Notes: a model not told the origin generated them from the letters alone. A stretch of 64,000 bases of DNA from Mesorhizobium_G sp049840935 (GCA_049840935.1 JASGJA010000010.1:154511-218510); one strand, 5' to 3'. Positions 42,292 through 51,453 are shown, numbered from the stretch's first letter. Made by a program: numbers and translations.

Positions 42292-43552
42292 TTACTTCGC
42301 TGGCTTGTACCAGCTATCCAGACCCTTCTGGAGTTCCTCGGCGGCCTGCTGCGGGGTTTCACGTTCCGTTGATGACGTTAGCCGACTTCACCCAGGTTTC
42401 GTTTTCGAGGTTAGGCGTTCCGCGCGACAGAATCTGGTAGGTCGAGCGGATGGTCGACTTGCACTTGTCGCGCCAGGAAACAAATTCCTGCGCAAGTGGG
42501 TCTTCCATCTTTACCGGTGTGGACGACAGGCTGAAGAAGCCCGGCAGCGCGTTTGCGTAGATGGTCGCAAACTCCGGCGAGGCAACCCATGACAGAAATT
42601 TCTTCGCTGCATCCGGGTTCTTGGTCTTGGCGTTCATGCCGATGCCGATGTCGTTATGGTCGGAGATGTAGCAGGTGTCGCCAGCCTTTTTCACCGGCGG
42701 AGGGAACGCGCCCATCTTGAACTGGGCCTGCGTGTCGAAGCCGGAGATTTCCCACGAACCGGCCGGGTAGATCGCTGCACGGCCAAGCGTGAAGAGGTTC
42801 TGACTGTCTGGGTAGGTCTGCGCTTCAAAGCCATCGCCGAGATATGGCTTCCACTTGGCCAGCGTTTCATATGGCTCGACCCACTGCGGATCGGTCAGCT
42901 TCTGCTCGCCCTTGATGAGCGCCAGACGGCCATCCTCGCCATGCCAGTAGTTGGGGCCGATGTTCTGATAGCCCATGGTCGCGGCTTCCCAGAGATCCTT
43001 GGTGCCCATCGCCATTGGAATGTAGGTGCCGTCCGCCTTGATCTTTTCAAGCGCGGCGAAGAACTCGTCTTCCGTCGCGGGCGGCGTGATGCCCAGTTTC
43101 TCGAAGGCTTCCTTGTTGTAGATGAAGCCGTGGATAACGGAGGCCATCGGCACGCAGAACGTCGCCTTGCCATCGTCGGTTGTCCAGGCCGACTTCGCTA
43201 CATCGGTGAAGTTTTCCATGCCCGGCACGCCGGTCAGGTCGGCCAGATGGCCCTTGTTGTAAAGTTCAAGAGAAGCGTCGAACGGACGGCAGGTGATGAG
43301 GTCGCCCGCCGAGCCTGCATCCAGCTTGGCATTCAGCGCGGCGTTGTATTCGGTCGGCGCTGATGGTGCGAACGTCACCTTGATGCCCGGATTTGCAGCT
43401 TCGAAAGCGGGGATCAGCTTTTCCTGCCAGATGGACAAATCGTCATTACGCCAGCTTTCGATGGTCAGCGCAGCGTCCTGCGCGAATGCGCCGCCAGCCG
43501 TGCCGAGTACACTCGTGCCCATCAGAAGGGCGACGAAAACTTTGGTCTTCAT
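42292..43552 (-). CDS. sugar ABC transporter substrate-binding protein, frameshifted near its end
   Basis: Periplasmic binding protein of the MalE/UgpB class. A Sec signal peptide (MKTKVFVALLMGTSVLGTAG...AFA) leads to LTIESWRNDDLSIWQEKLIP. The ATG at 43552 has AGGGAG 7 bases upstream and overlaps the murQ stop by four bases. As given, the frame stops at 42359; one extra base between 42359 and 42367 explains this. Removing it continues into ETPQQAAEELQKGLDSWYKP and a stop at 42292, giving 419 residues. Only the last 22 residues are affected, so the product may work even as written. Likely ligand: GlcNAc, MurNAc or chitooligosaccharides (inferred). Confidence 0.85.
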
Positions 43553-44493
43553 TTGCATTCTCCCTGTTTGGGCGGTTTCGCCCCGCCATGATTGGAGCTT
43601 GTGCTCCCCTCGATCATTGCCAAGGCCGGTCGCAACCGTTGACCGGCGCTTTGCAGCAGGCGTTCGGCATCCGCCGCATCCTGAGCGCCAGAGGCAATCA
43701 GGATTGCAGCTTTCACCGAGCCGCCGCTTCTCGCGAGAAGCTCTGCCGCCACGTCTGGCGTGCAACCGGCAATCGCGGCGACGATGCGCGCGGCGCGGTC
43801 CTTGAGCTTCACATTGTCTGGACGAAGATTGACCATGTAGCCGTCATGCACATGTCCAAGATGGATGGCCATCAGCGTGGACATCATGTTGAGCGCGATC
43901 TTCTGCGCCGTACCCGCGCCCATGCGCGTAGAGCCCGCGATGACTTCGGCGGGCGTTTCGAGCAAAATTGAAATGTCGGCTTGCGTCAGCAGCGGCGTAT
44001 TGGCATTGTTGGCAATGCCGATTGTCGCGGCACCGTTCGCCTTGGCGGCATTCAGCGCACCGAGTGCGTAAGGCGTCGTGCCGCTGGCCGAAAGTGCTAT
44101 CAGGCAGTCGCCCGCGCCGATGCCGGCAACGTCTGTCGCGCCCATTTCCGCATCGTCTTCCGCGCCATTGGCGAGTTCGTGGAAATTGGCCGCACCCCCG
44201 GCGATCAATATGACAATACGCTCGCGCGGAATGCCGAAAGTGCCGGGCAGTTCGAGCCCGTCGGCGAGCGCCATCAGTCCCGAACTGCCCGCAGCCGCGT
44301 AAGCGATCCTGCCGCCGCCCGCCAGCGAACGAGCAGCCGTTTCGGCAGCTTTTGCAATCGAAGGAATGGCCGCGACAACGGCATTTGCGGCTTCCGCCTG
44401 CCCTTGCGCCAAAACGCGAAGCACCGCCTCCGGCGCGCGAAGGTCAATGCCTTGCGCCTCATTGTGCAGCGTCTCGGTGCGACGTTCCGCCAT
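43549..44493 (-). CDS. murQ: N-acetylmuramic acid 6-phosphate etherase
   Basis: A 314-residue lyase that cleaves the lactyl ether of MurNAc-6-phosphate to GlcNAc-6-phosphate and lactate. A SIS domain holds GRIAYAAAGSSGLMALADGL, and the family blocks FGIPRERIVILIAGG, GAEDDAEMGATDVAGIGAGD and TRMGAGTAQKIALNM are intact. First gene of the minus-strand operon, coupled to the binding-protein gene. It is divergent from the kinase gene, and each has a tandem TGGTAT operator about 22 bases before its start. It links the importer to cell-wall amino sugars. Confidence 0.93.
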   Translation of the reverse strand: MAERRTETLHNEAQGIDLRAPEAVLRVLAQGQAEAANAVVAAIPSIAKAAETAARSLAGGGRIAYAAAGSSGLMALADGLELPGTFGIPRERIVILIAGGAANFHELANGAEDDAEMGATDVAGIGAGDCLIALSASGTTPYALGALNAAKANGAATIGIANNANTPLLTQADISILLETPAEVIAGSTRMGAGTAQKIALNMMSTLMAIHLGHVHDGYMVNLRPDNVKLKDRAARIVAAIAGCTPDVAAELLARSGGSVKAAILIASGAQDAADAERLLQSAGQRLRPALAMIEGSTSSNHGGAKPPKQGECK

Positions 44494-44514
44494 TCGCGTC
44501 CTCCTTTTTCGAGT

Positions 44515-44532
44515 AATACCAAAAAAATACCA
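44515..44532 (-). promoter_or_regulatory. tandem TGGTAT site before murQ
   Basis: Read on the minus strand: TGGTATTTTTTTGGTATT, two TGGTAT half-sites 11 bases apart, 22-39 bases before the murQ start. Sixteen of 18 bases match the site before the kinase. The probable ligand is the GntR-family regulator at 45887-46660. Confidence 0.55.
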
Positions 44533-44627
44533 CTTGTCCAGTGCTCGTTAACGATTTGAAATTTTCATGCGTAGATTTGCTTGGTTTTGCTCAAATTGTA
44601 GAGATTGAGAAGTTAACGCTTGGCAAT

Positions 44628-44645
44628 TGGTATTTTATTGGTATC
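44628..44645 (+). promoter_or_regulatory. tandem TGGTAT site before the amino-sugar kinase
   Basis: TGGTATTTTATTGGTATC repeats the half-site with the same 11-base period and ends 22 bases before the TTG start at 44668. The mirror-image placement relative to the murQ site suggests one regulator controls both divergent operons. Confidence 0.55.
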
Positions 44646-44654
44646 ATTGCCGCA

Positions 44655-44662
44655 GAGGGAGG
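44655..44662 (+). promoter_or_regulatory. Shine-Dalgarno for the kinase TTG start
   Basis: GAGGGAGG ends 5 bases before the TTG at 44668 and selects it over the in-frame TTG at 44620, which lies before the operator. Confidence 0.65.
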
Positions 44663-44667
44663 CCCGC

Positions 44668-45583
44668 TTGGCATTTGTTATTGGCATAGATGGTGGCGGA
44701 ACCAGCTGCCGCGCGGCATTGGCTGGCCCTGATGGCCAGGTCATTGGGCGCGGCGCAAGCGGTTCGGCTAATATCCGAACGGACCTCTCTGGCGCACGCG
44801 CCAGCATTGTCAAAGCTGCGGAACTCGCGCTAGCAGATGCGGGGCTCGGCCCTGAACTTCTTCCGCAAACATCTGCGGTGCTTGGGCTGGCGGGCGCGAA
44901 TGTCGGCACCTATGCGCAGCAGGTCGAGGCCATTCTCCCATTCGCAGCGAGCCGCGTTGTCACGGACGCACTCATCGCGCTGGAAGGTGCGGTGGGGTCA
45001 GGTGACGGTGCGATTGCAATTCTTGGCACCGGCACGGCCTATATGTCGCGCAAGGGGTCGGAGGTTCGCTCCATCGGCGGGTGGGGCTTTGTAATTGGCG
45101 ATCAGGGCAGCGGCGCGCGCATCGGGCGCGACCTGCTGGAGGAAACGCTGCTCGCGCATGATGGTATTGTTGCGGCTTCACCTTTGACCGAGGCCGTGCT
45201 GGCGATTTACCGAAATGATCCGCGCGATGTCGTGGAGTTCACCACGTCTGCCAAGCCGGGCGATTATGGCGGTTTCGCGCCGATGGTATTCGATCACGCT
45301 GGCAAAAGGTGACGAAACCGCGTTGCGCATTGTGGAGCGCGCGCGGCAGGCAATTGAATCCTCGCTCGCCTCGCTCGATCCGGCACCCGGTACACCGCTG
45401 TGCCTGCTGGGTGGAATGGCGCAGCTTTTTGCACCGCGCCTGTCCCCGCGCTATCGGGCCATGTTGCGCCCGCCCTTGCAGGATGCACTCGGCGGCGCAG
45501 TGTCGATGGCCGCACGATTGTTCGGGAGGGGTCGTAAGGTGGGACGAAGCCCCTCATCCCGCTACCGCGACCTTCTCCCGTAA
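44668..45583 (+). pseudogene. BadF/BadG-type N-acetylglucosamine (MurNAc) kinase, one-base frameshift
   Basis: Sugar kinase of the actin-like ATPase superfamily: phosphate loop FVIGIDGGGTSCRAALAG, then SAVLGLAGANVG, the adenosine region ILGTGTAYMSRKG and GGWGFVIGDQGSGARIGRDL. The TTG at 44668 with GAGGGAGG at 44655-44662 is the start. The frame breaks at the GG at 45301-45302; dropping one G turns FDHAGKR-stop into FDHAAKGDETALRIVERA and gives 304 residues. The last eleven or so residues and the stop codon lie inside a RIME-like repeat, so the natural C terminus was probably replaced. Expected reaction: phosphorylation of GlcNAc or MurNAc at O6. Confidence 0.82.
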
Positions 45584-45598
45584 ACGGGGAGAAGGGGG
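45547..45598 (-). repeat. RIME-like palindromic element, copy 1 (inverted)
   Basis: Contains CCCCTCATCCCGCTACCGCG, then the palindromic core CTTCTCCCGTAAACGGGGAG. It is in the opposite orientation to copy 2, 62 bases away. The kinase stop codon (45581-45583) is inside the core. The sequence has the style of the Rhizobium-specific intergenic mosaic elements; assignment to RIME1 is from memory. Confidence 0.7.
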
Positions 45599-45660
45599 CC
45601 GTGGTTCGGTCGGTTGCAATCACAAACGTTGCAGAATGGGCGAGACGCCGAGATTATCTG

Positions 45661-45708
45661 CCTTCTCCCCGTTTACGGGGAGAAGGTGCCGGCAGGCGGA
45701 TGAGGGGC
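45661..45708 (+). repeat. RIME-like palindromic element, copy 2
   Basis: CCTTCTCCCCGTTTACGGGG forms a perfect hairpin with the following GAGAAGG; it is followed by TGCCGGCAGGCGGATGAGGG. It is the most intact copy in the window. The 62 bases between the two copies hold no gene that I can see. Confidence 0.75.
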
Positions 45709-45735
45709 ATTTTCCTCCATCGCTGTCTAAATACC

Positions 45736-45835
45736 TACCCCCACCCCTTACCCCTCCCCTCAAGGGGGAGGGGGACGGAAGCGCGGCATTTCAATTCCCC
45801 CTCCCCCTTGAGGGGAGGGGTAAGGGGTGGGGGTA
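45736..45835. repeat. perfect 40-base inverted repeat before the GntR gene
   Basis: Arms at 45736-45775 and 45796-45835 are exact reverse complements around a 20-base loop. The sequence is C-rich in one arm and G-rich in the other (TACCCCCACCCCTTACCCCT at the outer end). It differs from the RIME-like copies and from the 42-kb palindrome. With the two RIME-like copies it fills the 303-base stretch without a gene between the kinase stop and the GntR start (45584-45886); nothing else is visible there. Confidence 0.88.
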
Positions 45836-45886
45836 TTCTTGCCAACCATCTCAATTCCAATAACCACTCGGCGGCGAGGCAGTCTC

Positions 45887-46660
45887 ATGACTGATGCCGC
45901 CGCTATTTTTGCACATGTGAAGCAGTCCGGTCCGGGTGCGCCGCTCTATCTTCGCCTGCGTAAATCTATCGAGGACGCCGTGCAGCGTGGTGCGTTACTT
46001 CCCGGCGATGCGCTGCCATCGGAGCGCGACATTGCCGCCAGCGCCGACATTTCGCGCGTTACCGTGCGCAAGGCGATCCAAGACCTCGTGCAGCATGGCG
46101 TTCTGGTTCAGCGGCATGGTTCCGGCACATTTGTTGCGCCGCGCATGGAGCGGGTTGAGCAATCGCTTTCGCGGCTTACTTCGTTTACGGAAGACATGGC
46201 GCGGCGAGGTCTGGATGTGCGCTCCGTCTGGCTCGACCGGGGCGTCTACGCGCCCTCCCCTGAGGAAATGATGGCGCTGGGTCTGTCCGCTGAAGCGATG
46301 GTGTCGCGTGTGAGCCGCCTGCGCATCGCCAACGAAACGCCGCTGGCAATCGAACGCGCATCCATTTCCGCAAGCTTTCTACCGGACCCAAACGCCATAG
46401 GCTCATCGCTCTATGCCGCGCTTGAAGCGCGCGGCTGCAAACCTGTGCGCGCGGTGCAGCGCATTTCTGCAACGAATCTAGGCGAAGCCGACGCCGAATT
46501 GCTGGAGGTTGCGCCCGGCTCGGCCAGCCTGAACATTGAGCGCATTTCCTACCTTCCCAGCGGCAAGGTGGTTGAGTTCACGCGCTCGGTCTATCGCGGC
46601 GACGCCTATGATTTCGTCGCGGAACTTCGGCTCGGCACAGGCGAAGGAATAGTGCCATGA
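45887..46660 (+). CDS. GntR-family (HutC subfamily) regulator of amino-sugar use
   Basis: A 257-residue regulator. The winged helix is at residues 15-80 (PLYLRLRKSIEDAVQRGALL, LPSERDIAASADISRVTVRK, LVQRHGSGTFVAP) and a UTRA ligand-binding domain follows (RVSRLRIANETPLAIERAS, LNIERISYLPSGKVVEFTRS). This is the architecture of NagR/YvoA-type GntR proteins that bind amino-sugar phosphates. The start is the ATG at 45887. Its stop overlaps the SIS gene start by four bases. Its expected targets are the two TGGTAT tandem sites in the murQ-kinase intergenic region. Confidence 0.88.
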   Translation: MTDAAAIFAHVKQSGPGAPLYLRLRKSIEDAVQRGALLPGDALPSERDIAASADISRVTVRKAIQDLVQHGVLVQRHGSGTFVAPRMERVEQSLSRLTSFTEDMARRGLDVRSVWLDRGVYAPSPEEMMALGLSAEAMVSRVSRLRIANETPLAIERASISASFLPDPNAIGSSLYAALEARGCKPVRAVQRISATNLGEADAELLEVAPGSASLNIERISYLPSGKVVEFTRSVYRGDAYDFVAELRLGTGEGIVP

Positions 46661-47682
46661 CGCAAACCCATATGCGCCGCGAGGTGCTGGAAATTCCGCA
46701 CGCGGTTGCGCGGCTTCTCGACCACTCCGCAAAGGATATGCAGCGCGCAGGCGAGGAATTGCGCGCTGTCGATCCGCGCGTTCTGGTCAGTGTGGCGCGC
46801 GGCTCGTCGGACCATGCGGCGTCGTTTCTGCAATATGCAATCGAATTGACGGCAGGTATTCCGGTTGCTTCGCTGGGGCCTTCCATCGGGTCGATCTACG
46901 GCGCGAAACTCAAGCTGAAAGACGCTGCCTGCCTCGCCATTTCGCAATCAGGCAAGAGCCCGGACATTGTGGCGATGGCAAAGACGGCGCGAGAAGGCGG
47001 CGCGCTCACCATTGCGCTGACCAACACGCCGGGCTCGCCGCTGGCAGAGGTTTCGCATCACGCAATAGACATTGCCGCCGGGCCGGAACTCAGCGTGGCC
47101 GCGACCAAAACGTTCGTAAATTCCGCCGTAGCAGGTCTGGCTATTTTGGCGCACTGGACGAAGAACGATGGTCTGCTTTCGTCGCTCCATGCGTTGCCGC
47201 AATATCTAGAAAATGCAATCGCCTGCGACTGGTCGCCCTTTGCCGAAGCGGTTGGTAATGAAAACTCACTGTTCGTGCTTGGGCGTGGGCCCTCATTGGC
47301 AATCGCCAACGAGGTCGCTCTGAAATTCAAGGAAACCTGCTCCATCCACGCTGAAGCCTATAGCGCGGCAGAGGTCATGCACGGGCCGCTGGCGCTTGTC
47401 GGGCCGGGGTTTCCGGTGCTTGTTCTGGCCAGCCGTGACAAGGCCGAAGACACCGTCGCGCAGTCCGCAGACGGATTGGCTGCGCGCAAGGCGGCGGTGT
47501 TTGCCACTTCCGGCAAGGTCAACGCCGCGACGCGGCTTCCCTACGCCGCGACCGGCCATTGGCTGACCGATCCGCTGGCGCTTGTCACTTCTTTCTATTC
47601 GTTCATTGAAGCCTTTGCCCTGCGGCGCGGACTGAACCCCGATCAACCGCGCAATCTTCGCAAGGTCACGGAGACGCTATGA
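46657..47682 (+). CDS. SIS-domain glucosamine-6-phosphate deaminase/isomerase
   Basis: A 341-residue protein with two SIS domains and no glutaminase domain, related to the C-terminal half of GlmS. First SIS: LVSVARGSSDHAASFLQYAI with ISQSGKSPDIVAMA; second: SLFVLGRGPSLAIANEVALK and AEAYSAAEVMHGPLAL; it ends NLRKVTETL. Alone, this type deaminates glucosamine-6-phosphate to fructose-6-phosphate (NagB-II/AgaS-like), the final step after NagA; that is inferred from family and context. It overlaps both GntR and nagA by four bases. Confidence 0.88.
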   Translation: MTQTHMRREVLEIPHAVARLLDHSAKDMQRAGEELRAVDPRVLVSVARGSSDHAASFLQYAIELTAGIPVASLGPSIGSIYGAKLKLKDAACLAISQSGKSPDIVAMAKTAREGGALTIALTNTPGSPLAEVSHHAIDIAAGPELSVAATKTFVNSAVAGLAILAHWTKNDGLLSSLHALPQYLENAIACDWSPFAEAVGNENSLFVLGRGPSLAIANEVALKFKETCSIHAEAYSAAEVMHGPLALVGPGFPVLVLASRDKAEDTVAQSADGLAARKAAVFATSGKVNAATRLPYAATGHWLTDPLALVTSFYSFIEAFALRRGLNPDQPRNLRKVTETL

Positions 47683-48831
47683 CCGAGCAAAAAGCCTTTC
47701 TCGCCCCGCGTATCTTTGATGGCGAAGCTTGGCACGAAAATGCCGCGCTCGTAATTGAGCACGGCAGGGTGGTCCGCATTGCTCCGGCCTCCGATTTACC
47801 CGCAGACACAGCGACCACAGAACTCGCCTCTGGTTTCATCACACCGGGCTTTGTCGATCTGCAAGTAAACGGCGGCGGTGGCGTGATGCTTAACGATCAC
47901 CGCAGCGTGGAAGGCATTCGCACGATCTGCACGGCGCACCGGCGTTTCGGCACCACGGCGCTTTTGCCGACCCTCATCACCGATACACCCGAAATTACCG
48001 CCGAAGCGGTCTGCGGCGGGTATCGAGGCCGCGCGTCAAAACGTTCCGGGTTTTCTCGGCTTGCATCTGGAAGGGCCGCATTTGTCCATCGCGCGCAAGG
48101 GCGCACATGACCCGGAACTGATCCGCGAAATGGAAGATGTGGACCTTGCCAATCTCATTGCCGCGCGCGCCGAACTGCCGGTGCTGCTGACCACTGTCGC
48201 GGTGGAATCCGTAACGCCGCAACAGATCGCGGCACTAGCGGGCGCTGGCGTTAGGGTGAGCATCGGCCATACGGAGGCGACGCTTGAAGCTGCGCAAGCC
48301 GCATTTGATGCTGGCGCGACAACCGCCACCCATCTGTTCAATGCGATGAGCCAGATCGGCAATCGCGAGCCGGGGCTGGTCGGCGCCGTGCTTTCCATAG
48401 GTGGCTTGTCAGCCGGGTTGATCGCGGATGGCTATCACGTCCACCCCGAAAGCATCGGCATTGCGATGCGCTCGAAGCGCGGACCGGGCCATATCTTTCT
48501 CGTGACCGACGCGATGGCGACAATTGGCACGGACATGACGGAATTCACGCTGAATGGCCGCACCATCAAGCGCGCCGATGGTAGGCTCACTTTGCTGGAC
48601 GGCACGCTTGCAGGTGCGGACCTCGATATGATTTCCGCCGTTCGCTTCATGTATAAAGCCATCGGTCTGGAGCTTGGCGAAGCGCTGCGCATGGCCTCAC
48701 TCTATCCGGCGCGTGTCGCTGGCGTTGCGGATTCGCATGGTCATCTTTGGAATGGCGCGCGGGCAGACTTCGTTCACATCAGCGACGAACTCGCCATTCG
48801 TGACGTCTGGATCGGCGGCGAAGCAACCTAA
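47679..48831 (+). pseudogene. nagA: N-acetylglucosamine-6-phosphate deacetylase, one-base frameshift
   Basis: Amidohydrolase that removes acetate from GlcNAc-6-phosphate. Metal and substrate motifs are present across two frames: ITPGFVDLQVNGGGGVMLND in the first, then HLEGPHLSIARKGAHDP, ISIGHTEAT-like SIGHTEATLEAAQAAF, THLFNAMSQIGNRE, DGYHVHPES and VTDAMATIGTDM in the second. The frames join if one G is dropped at about 48015-48020 (AEAVC then AGIEAARQNVPGF), giving 383 residues. It is the last gene of the plus-strand operon and its stop overlaps the stop of aglR on the other strand. Confidence 0.9.
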
Positions 48832-49857
48832 CTGCGAGAGGGCGCTCCGGCCACCGAGCCGCGTACGACTAAATCCACAGGCCAGACTTCGCCATTGGTG
48901 CCTTCCTCGACCCCGGAAATTCGTGCTGCGAGCCGTTCAGCAATTCGGGCACCTGCCAAACGGATCGAAGACCGCGTCGTTGAAAGCGGAACCGAAAAAT
49001 TCTCCGGCTTCAGCCAGGGGAAAACGTCATCATGTGCAATGAGCGACAACTCTTTCGGAATCTCTATTCCGAGATCACGCGCCGCCCGAACAACGCCCAG
49101 CGCCATGATGAGACTTGAGCATATAATGCCTGTTGGTCGTGGCGATGTCTCAAGCAGGCTGCGCGCGGCGCGATAGCCATTCTCTTCCGTCATCGCAGCC
49201 GAGCGGATCATCGGCGTTGCCAGCGCTATGCCGCTTGCGGCAAGTGCGTTGCGCAATCCCCGTTCGCGAAAAACCGCAAATGTTTCGGCGGTTTGGCCGT
49301 TGATCAGCGCAATTCGCGAATGCCCAAGTTGAACCAACAATCGCCCGGCTTCGTGAAACGCACCTTCATTGTCGATATCCATGAATGGATAGTCGAAATG
49401 CAGCCCTTCGCTGCGTCCGTGAACGATATAGGGAAGTCCCAATTGCTCCAGCAGCTTGATCCGCTTGTCGGCAGGCTTTGGGCGACGAAACATAAAGCGC
49501 GTCAACCTGCTTGTTCGCCACGACCCGCCGGTAAGTGGTTTCCTCGTCCTGCGCATCGGCAGGGCTGAGCACCAGATCGAAATCATGCGCCCGCGCATAA
49601 TCGCCCAGCCCCGAAAGAAACTCCACGAAGTGCGGATCGATGTCTACCGCGCTGCCCGTAGGCAGCACATAGCCGATCATCCCGGCCTTGCCGGTCGCAA
49701 GTCGTCGCGCACTCGGATTTGGGCGATAGCCATGCCGCCGCGCCGCATCCATCACACGGCGACGTGTGTCCTCATTAACCTCAGGATAGCCGTTCAGAGC
49801 ACGGCTGACCGTGGTCTGTGAAAGCTCCAACATCTGCGAAAGTTGTTTGAGATTCAT
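48828..49857 (-). pseudogene. aglR: LacI-family regulator AglR, one-base frameshift
   Basis: Repressor of the alpha-glucoside operon. The LacI helix-turn-helix is LKQLSQMLELSQTTVSRALN and the hinge NPSARRLATGKAGMIGYVLP. The ligand-binding domain continues in another frame after DALYVSSPK; dropping one base at about 49476 joins PADKRIKLLEQLGLPYIVHG and gives 342 residues. The ATG at 49857 is chosen because a TTG at 49869 would lie inside an operator. It is divergent from aglE, with identical palindromic operators at both ends of the intergenic region, so autoregulation is likely. Confidence 0.88.
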
Positions 49858-49866
49858 GGCATTCCC

Positions 49867-49878
49867 CAAAGCGCTTTG
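49867..49878. promoter_or_regulatory. AglR operator O1
   Basis: CAAAGCGCTTTG is a perfect 12-base palindrome with the central CG of LacI-family operators. It begins 10 bases before the aglR ATG and overlaps its ribosome site. Confidence 0.75.
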
Positions 49879-49989
49879 ATTATTGCGCTAATTTTTCCTT
49901 TTTCAAGATCGTTTGGCGAATAGCAGTGATTATACGGCCATAAAAATGGGATGGTATCAAAAATTCAATCGATTTACATCACAAGAGTA

Positions 49990-50021
49990 TTGACAGTTTC
50001 GGCGTTTAATGGCTCAAATAT
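49990..50021 (+). promoter_or_regulatory. probable aglE promoter
   Basis: A consensus TTGACA at 49990-49995 is followed, 18-20 bases on, by an AT-rich CAAATAT (50015-50021) as a possible -10. Operator O2 lies directly downstream, over the expected transcription start. Confidence 0.5.
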
Positions 50022-50027
50022 CAGAAC

Positions 50028-50039
50028 CAAAGCGCTTTG
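50028..50039. promoter_or_regulatory. AglR operator O2
   Basis: The same palindrome CAAAGCGCTTTG, also flanked by C on the left and A beyond the G on the right, lies 58 bases before the aglE ATG and just after the promoter. The two operators are 161 bases apart, centre to centre, close to 15 helical turns. Confidence 0.78.
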
Positions 50040-50096
50040 AAGAAAGCGCGCCGAGTGGAGGCTCGGAGGTTGGAAACTACCACGGGAGGAGTTGCC

Positions 50097-51453
50097 ATGA
50101 AGAAGAGTCTATTGCTCGGCGCAGCATTCTTGCTCGCCGCTTTCAGCGCGCCTGCATCGGCGGAACTGAAGTTCAAGCCGGGTGAGGATTCCCGGTTCGA
50201 CTGGGCCAACTACGACGAGTTGAAAAAGGTTGATCTGAAAGGCGAAACCCTTTCGATTTTCGGTCCTTGGCGCGGTGAGGATGAAGCGCTGGTTCGTTCG
50301 GTTCTGGAGTATTTCTCGGAAGCCACCGGCGCGACGATAAATTATGCCTCGTCTGAAAATTACGAACAGCAGATCGTTATCGATACCCAAGCCGGAAGCC
50401 CGCCGAATATCGCGATCTTGCCGCAACCGGGTCTGATTCAGGACCTTGCGTCCAAGGGCCTGCTGGTTCCGCTGGATGATGCGACTGCTTCCTTCGTGAA
50501 AGACAATTATGGTGCCGGTCAATCATGGGTCGATCTCGGAACCTATAAGGACAAGGACGGAACGGCGAAGTATCTTCGCGTTCCCATACAAGGCCGACCT
50601 CAAGTCGCTGGTCTGGTATGTACCGGAAAACTTTGAGGAAAGTGGCTACGAAGTTCCCAAGACCTGGGAAGAAATGATGAAGCTTTCCGACCAGATCGTC
50701 GCTGATGGCGGCGTGCCGTGGTGCATCGGTCTGGGTTCAGGCGGCGCGACCGGCTGGCCTGCGACAGACTGGGTGGAAGACATCATGCTGCGCACCCAGT
50801 CGCCGGAAACCTATGACAAGTGGACCCGCAACGAGATTCCGTTCAATGATCCGGCGGTTGTCGACGCATTGGATATATTCGCTAAAATCGCGACCAATCC
50901 GAAATATGTAGATGGCGGCGTTGCTGCTGTTGCCGCGACCGATTTCCGTGACAGTCCGAAGGGTCTCTTCACGGTGCCGCCGAAATGCTACTTGCACCGT
51001 CAGGCGTCCTTCATCTCGTCCTTCTTCCCGGAAGGAACCAAATTGGGCGAAGGTGCCGATTTCTTCTACCTTCCTGCAATGGATGCCCATGCAGACCTCG
51101 GCAAGCCAGTGCTTGGTGGCGGAACGCTGGTGTCCATCACCAAGGATTCCAAGGCGGCGCGCGCTTTCATCGAGTTTCTGAAAATGCCGCTCGCGCATGA
51201 AATCTGGATGGCACAGTCCGGTTTCCTCACCCCGCTCAAAACAGTGAAGCCGGAAGCCTATGCAAATGACGCGCTTCGCCGTCAGGGTGACATTCTGGTG
51301 AATGCCACGACCTTCCGTTTTGACGGCTCAGACCTGATGCCGGGCAAGATCGGTGCGGGTTCATTCTGGACGGGCATGATCGACCTCGTCGGCGGCAAAT
51401 CGCCTGAGGCGGTTGCGACCGACATCCAGAAGAGCTGGGACGCAATCAAGTAA
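50097..51453 (+). pseudogene. aglE: alpha-glucoside-binding protein AglE, one-base frameshift
   Basis: Periplasmic binding protein of the sucrose/trehalose/maltose importer. The signal peptide MKKSLLLGAAFLLAAFSAPA starts at the ATG at 50097 after GGGAGGAG. The frame changes at about 50571-50576: dropping one base turns KYLRVPIQ into KYFAFPYKADLKSLVWYVPE and the protein runs on to DIQKSWDAIK, 451 residues. A shortened internal start at 50509 could not be exported. Family blocks: LPQPGLIQDLASKGLLVPLD, EMMKLSDQIVADGG, CYLHRQASFISSFFPEG. Confidence 0.88.

Noticed and set aside
45547..45835. CRISPR array
   Set aside because: The repeats are inverted, few and of different kinds, with no regular spacers and no cas genes.
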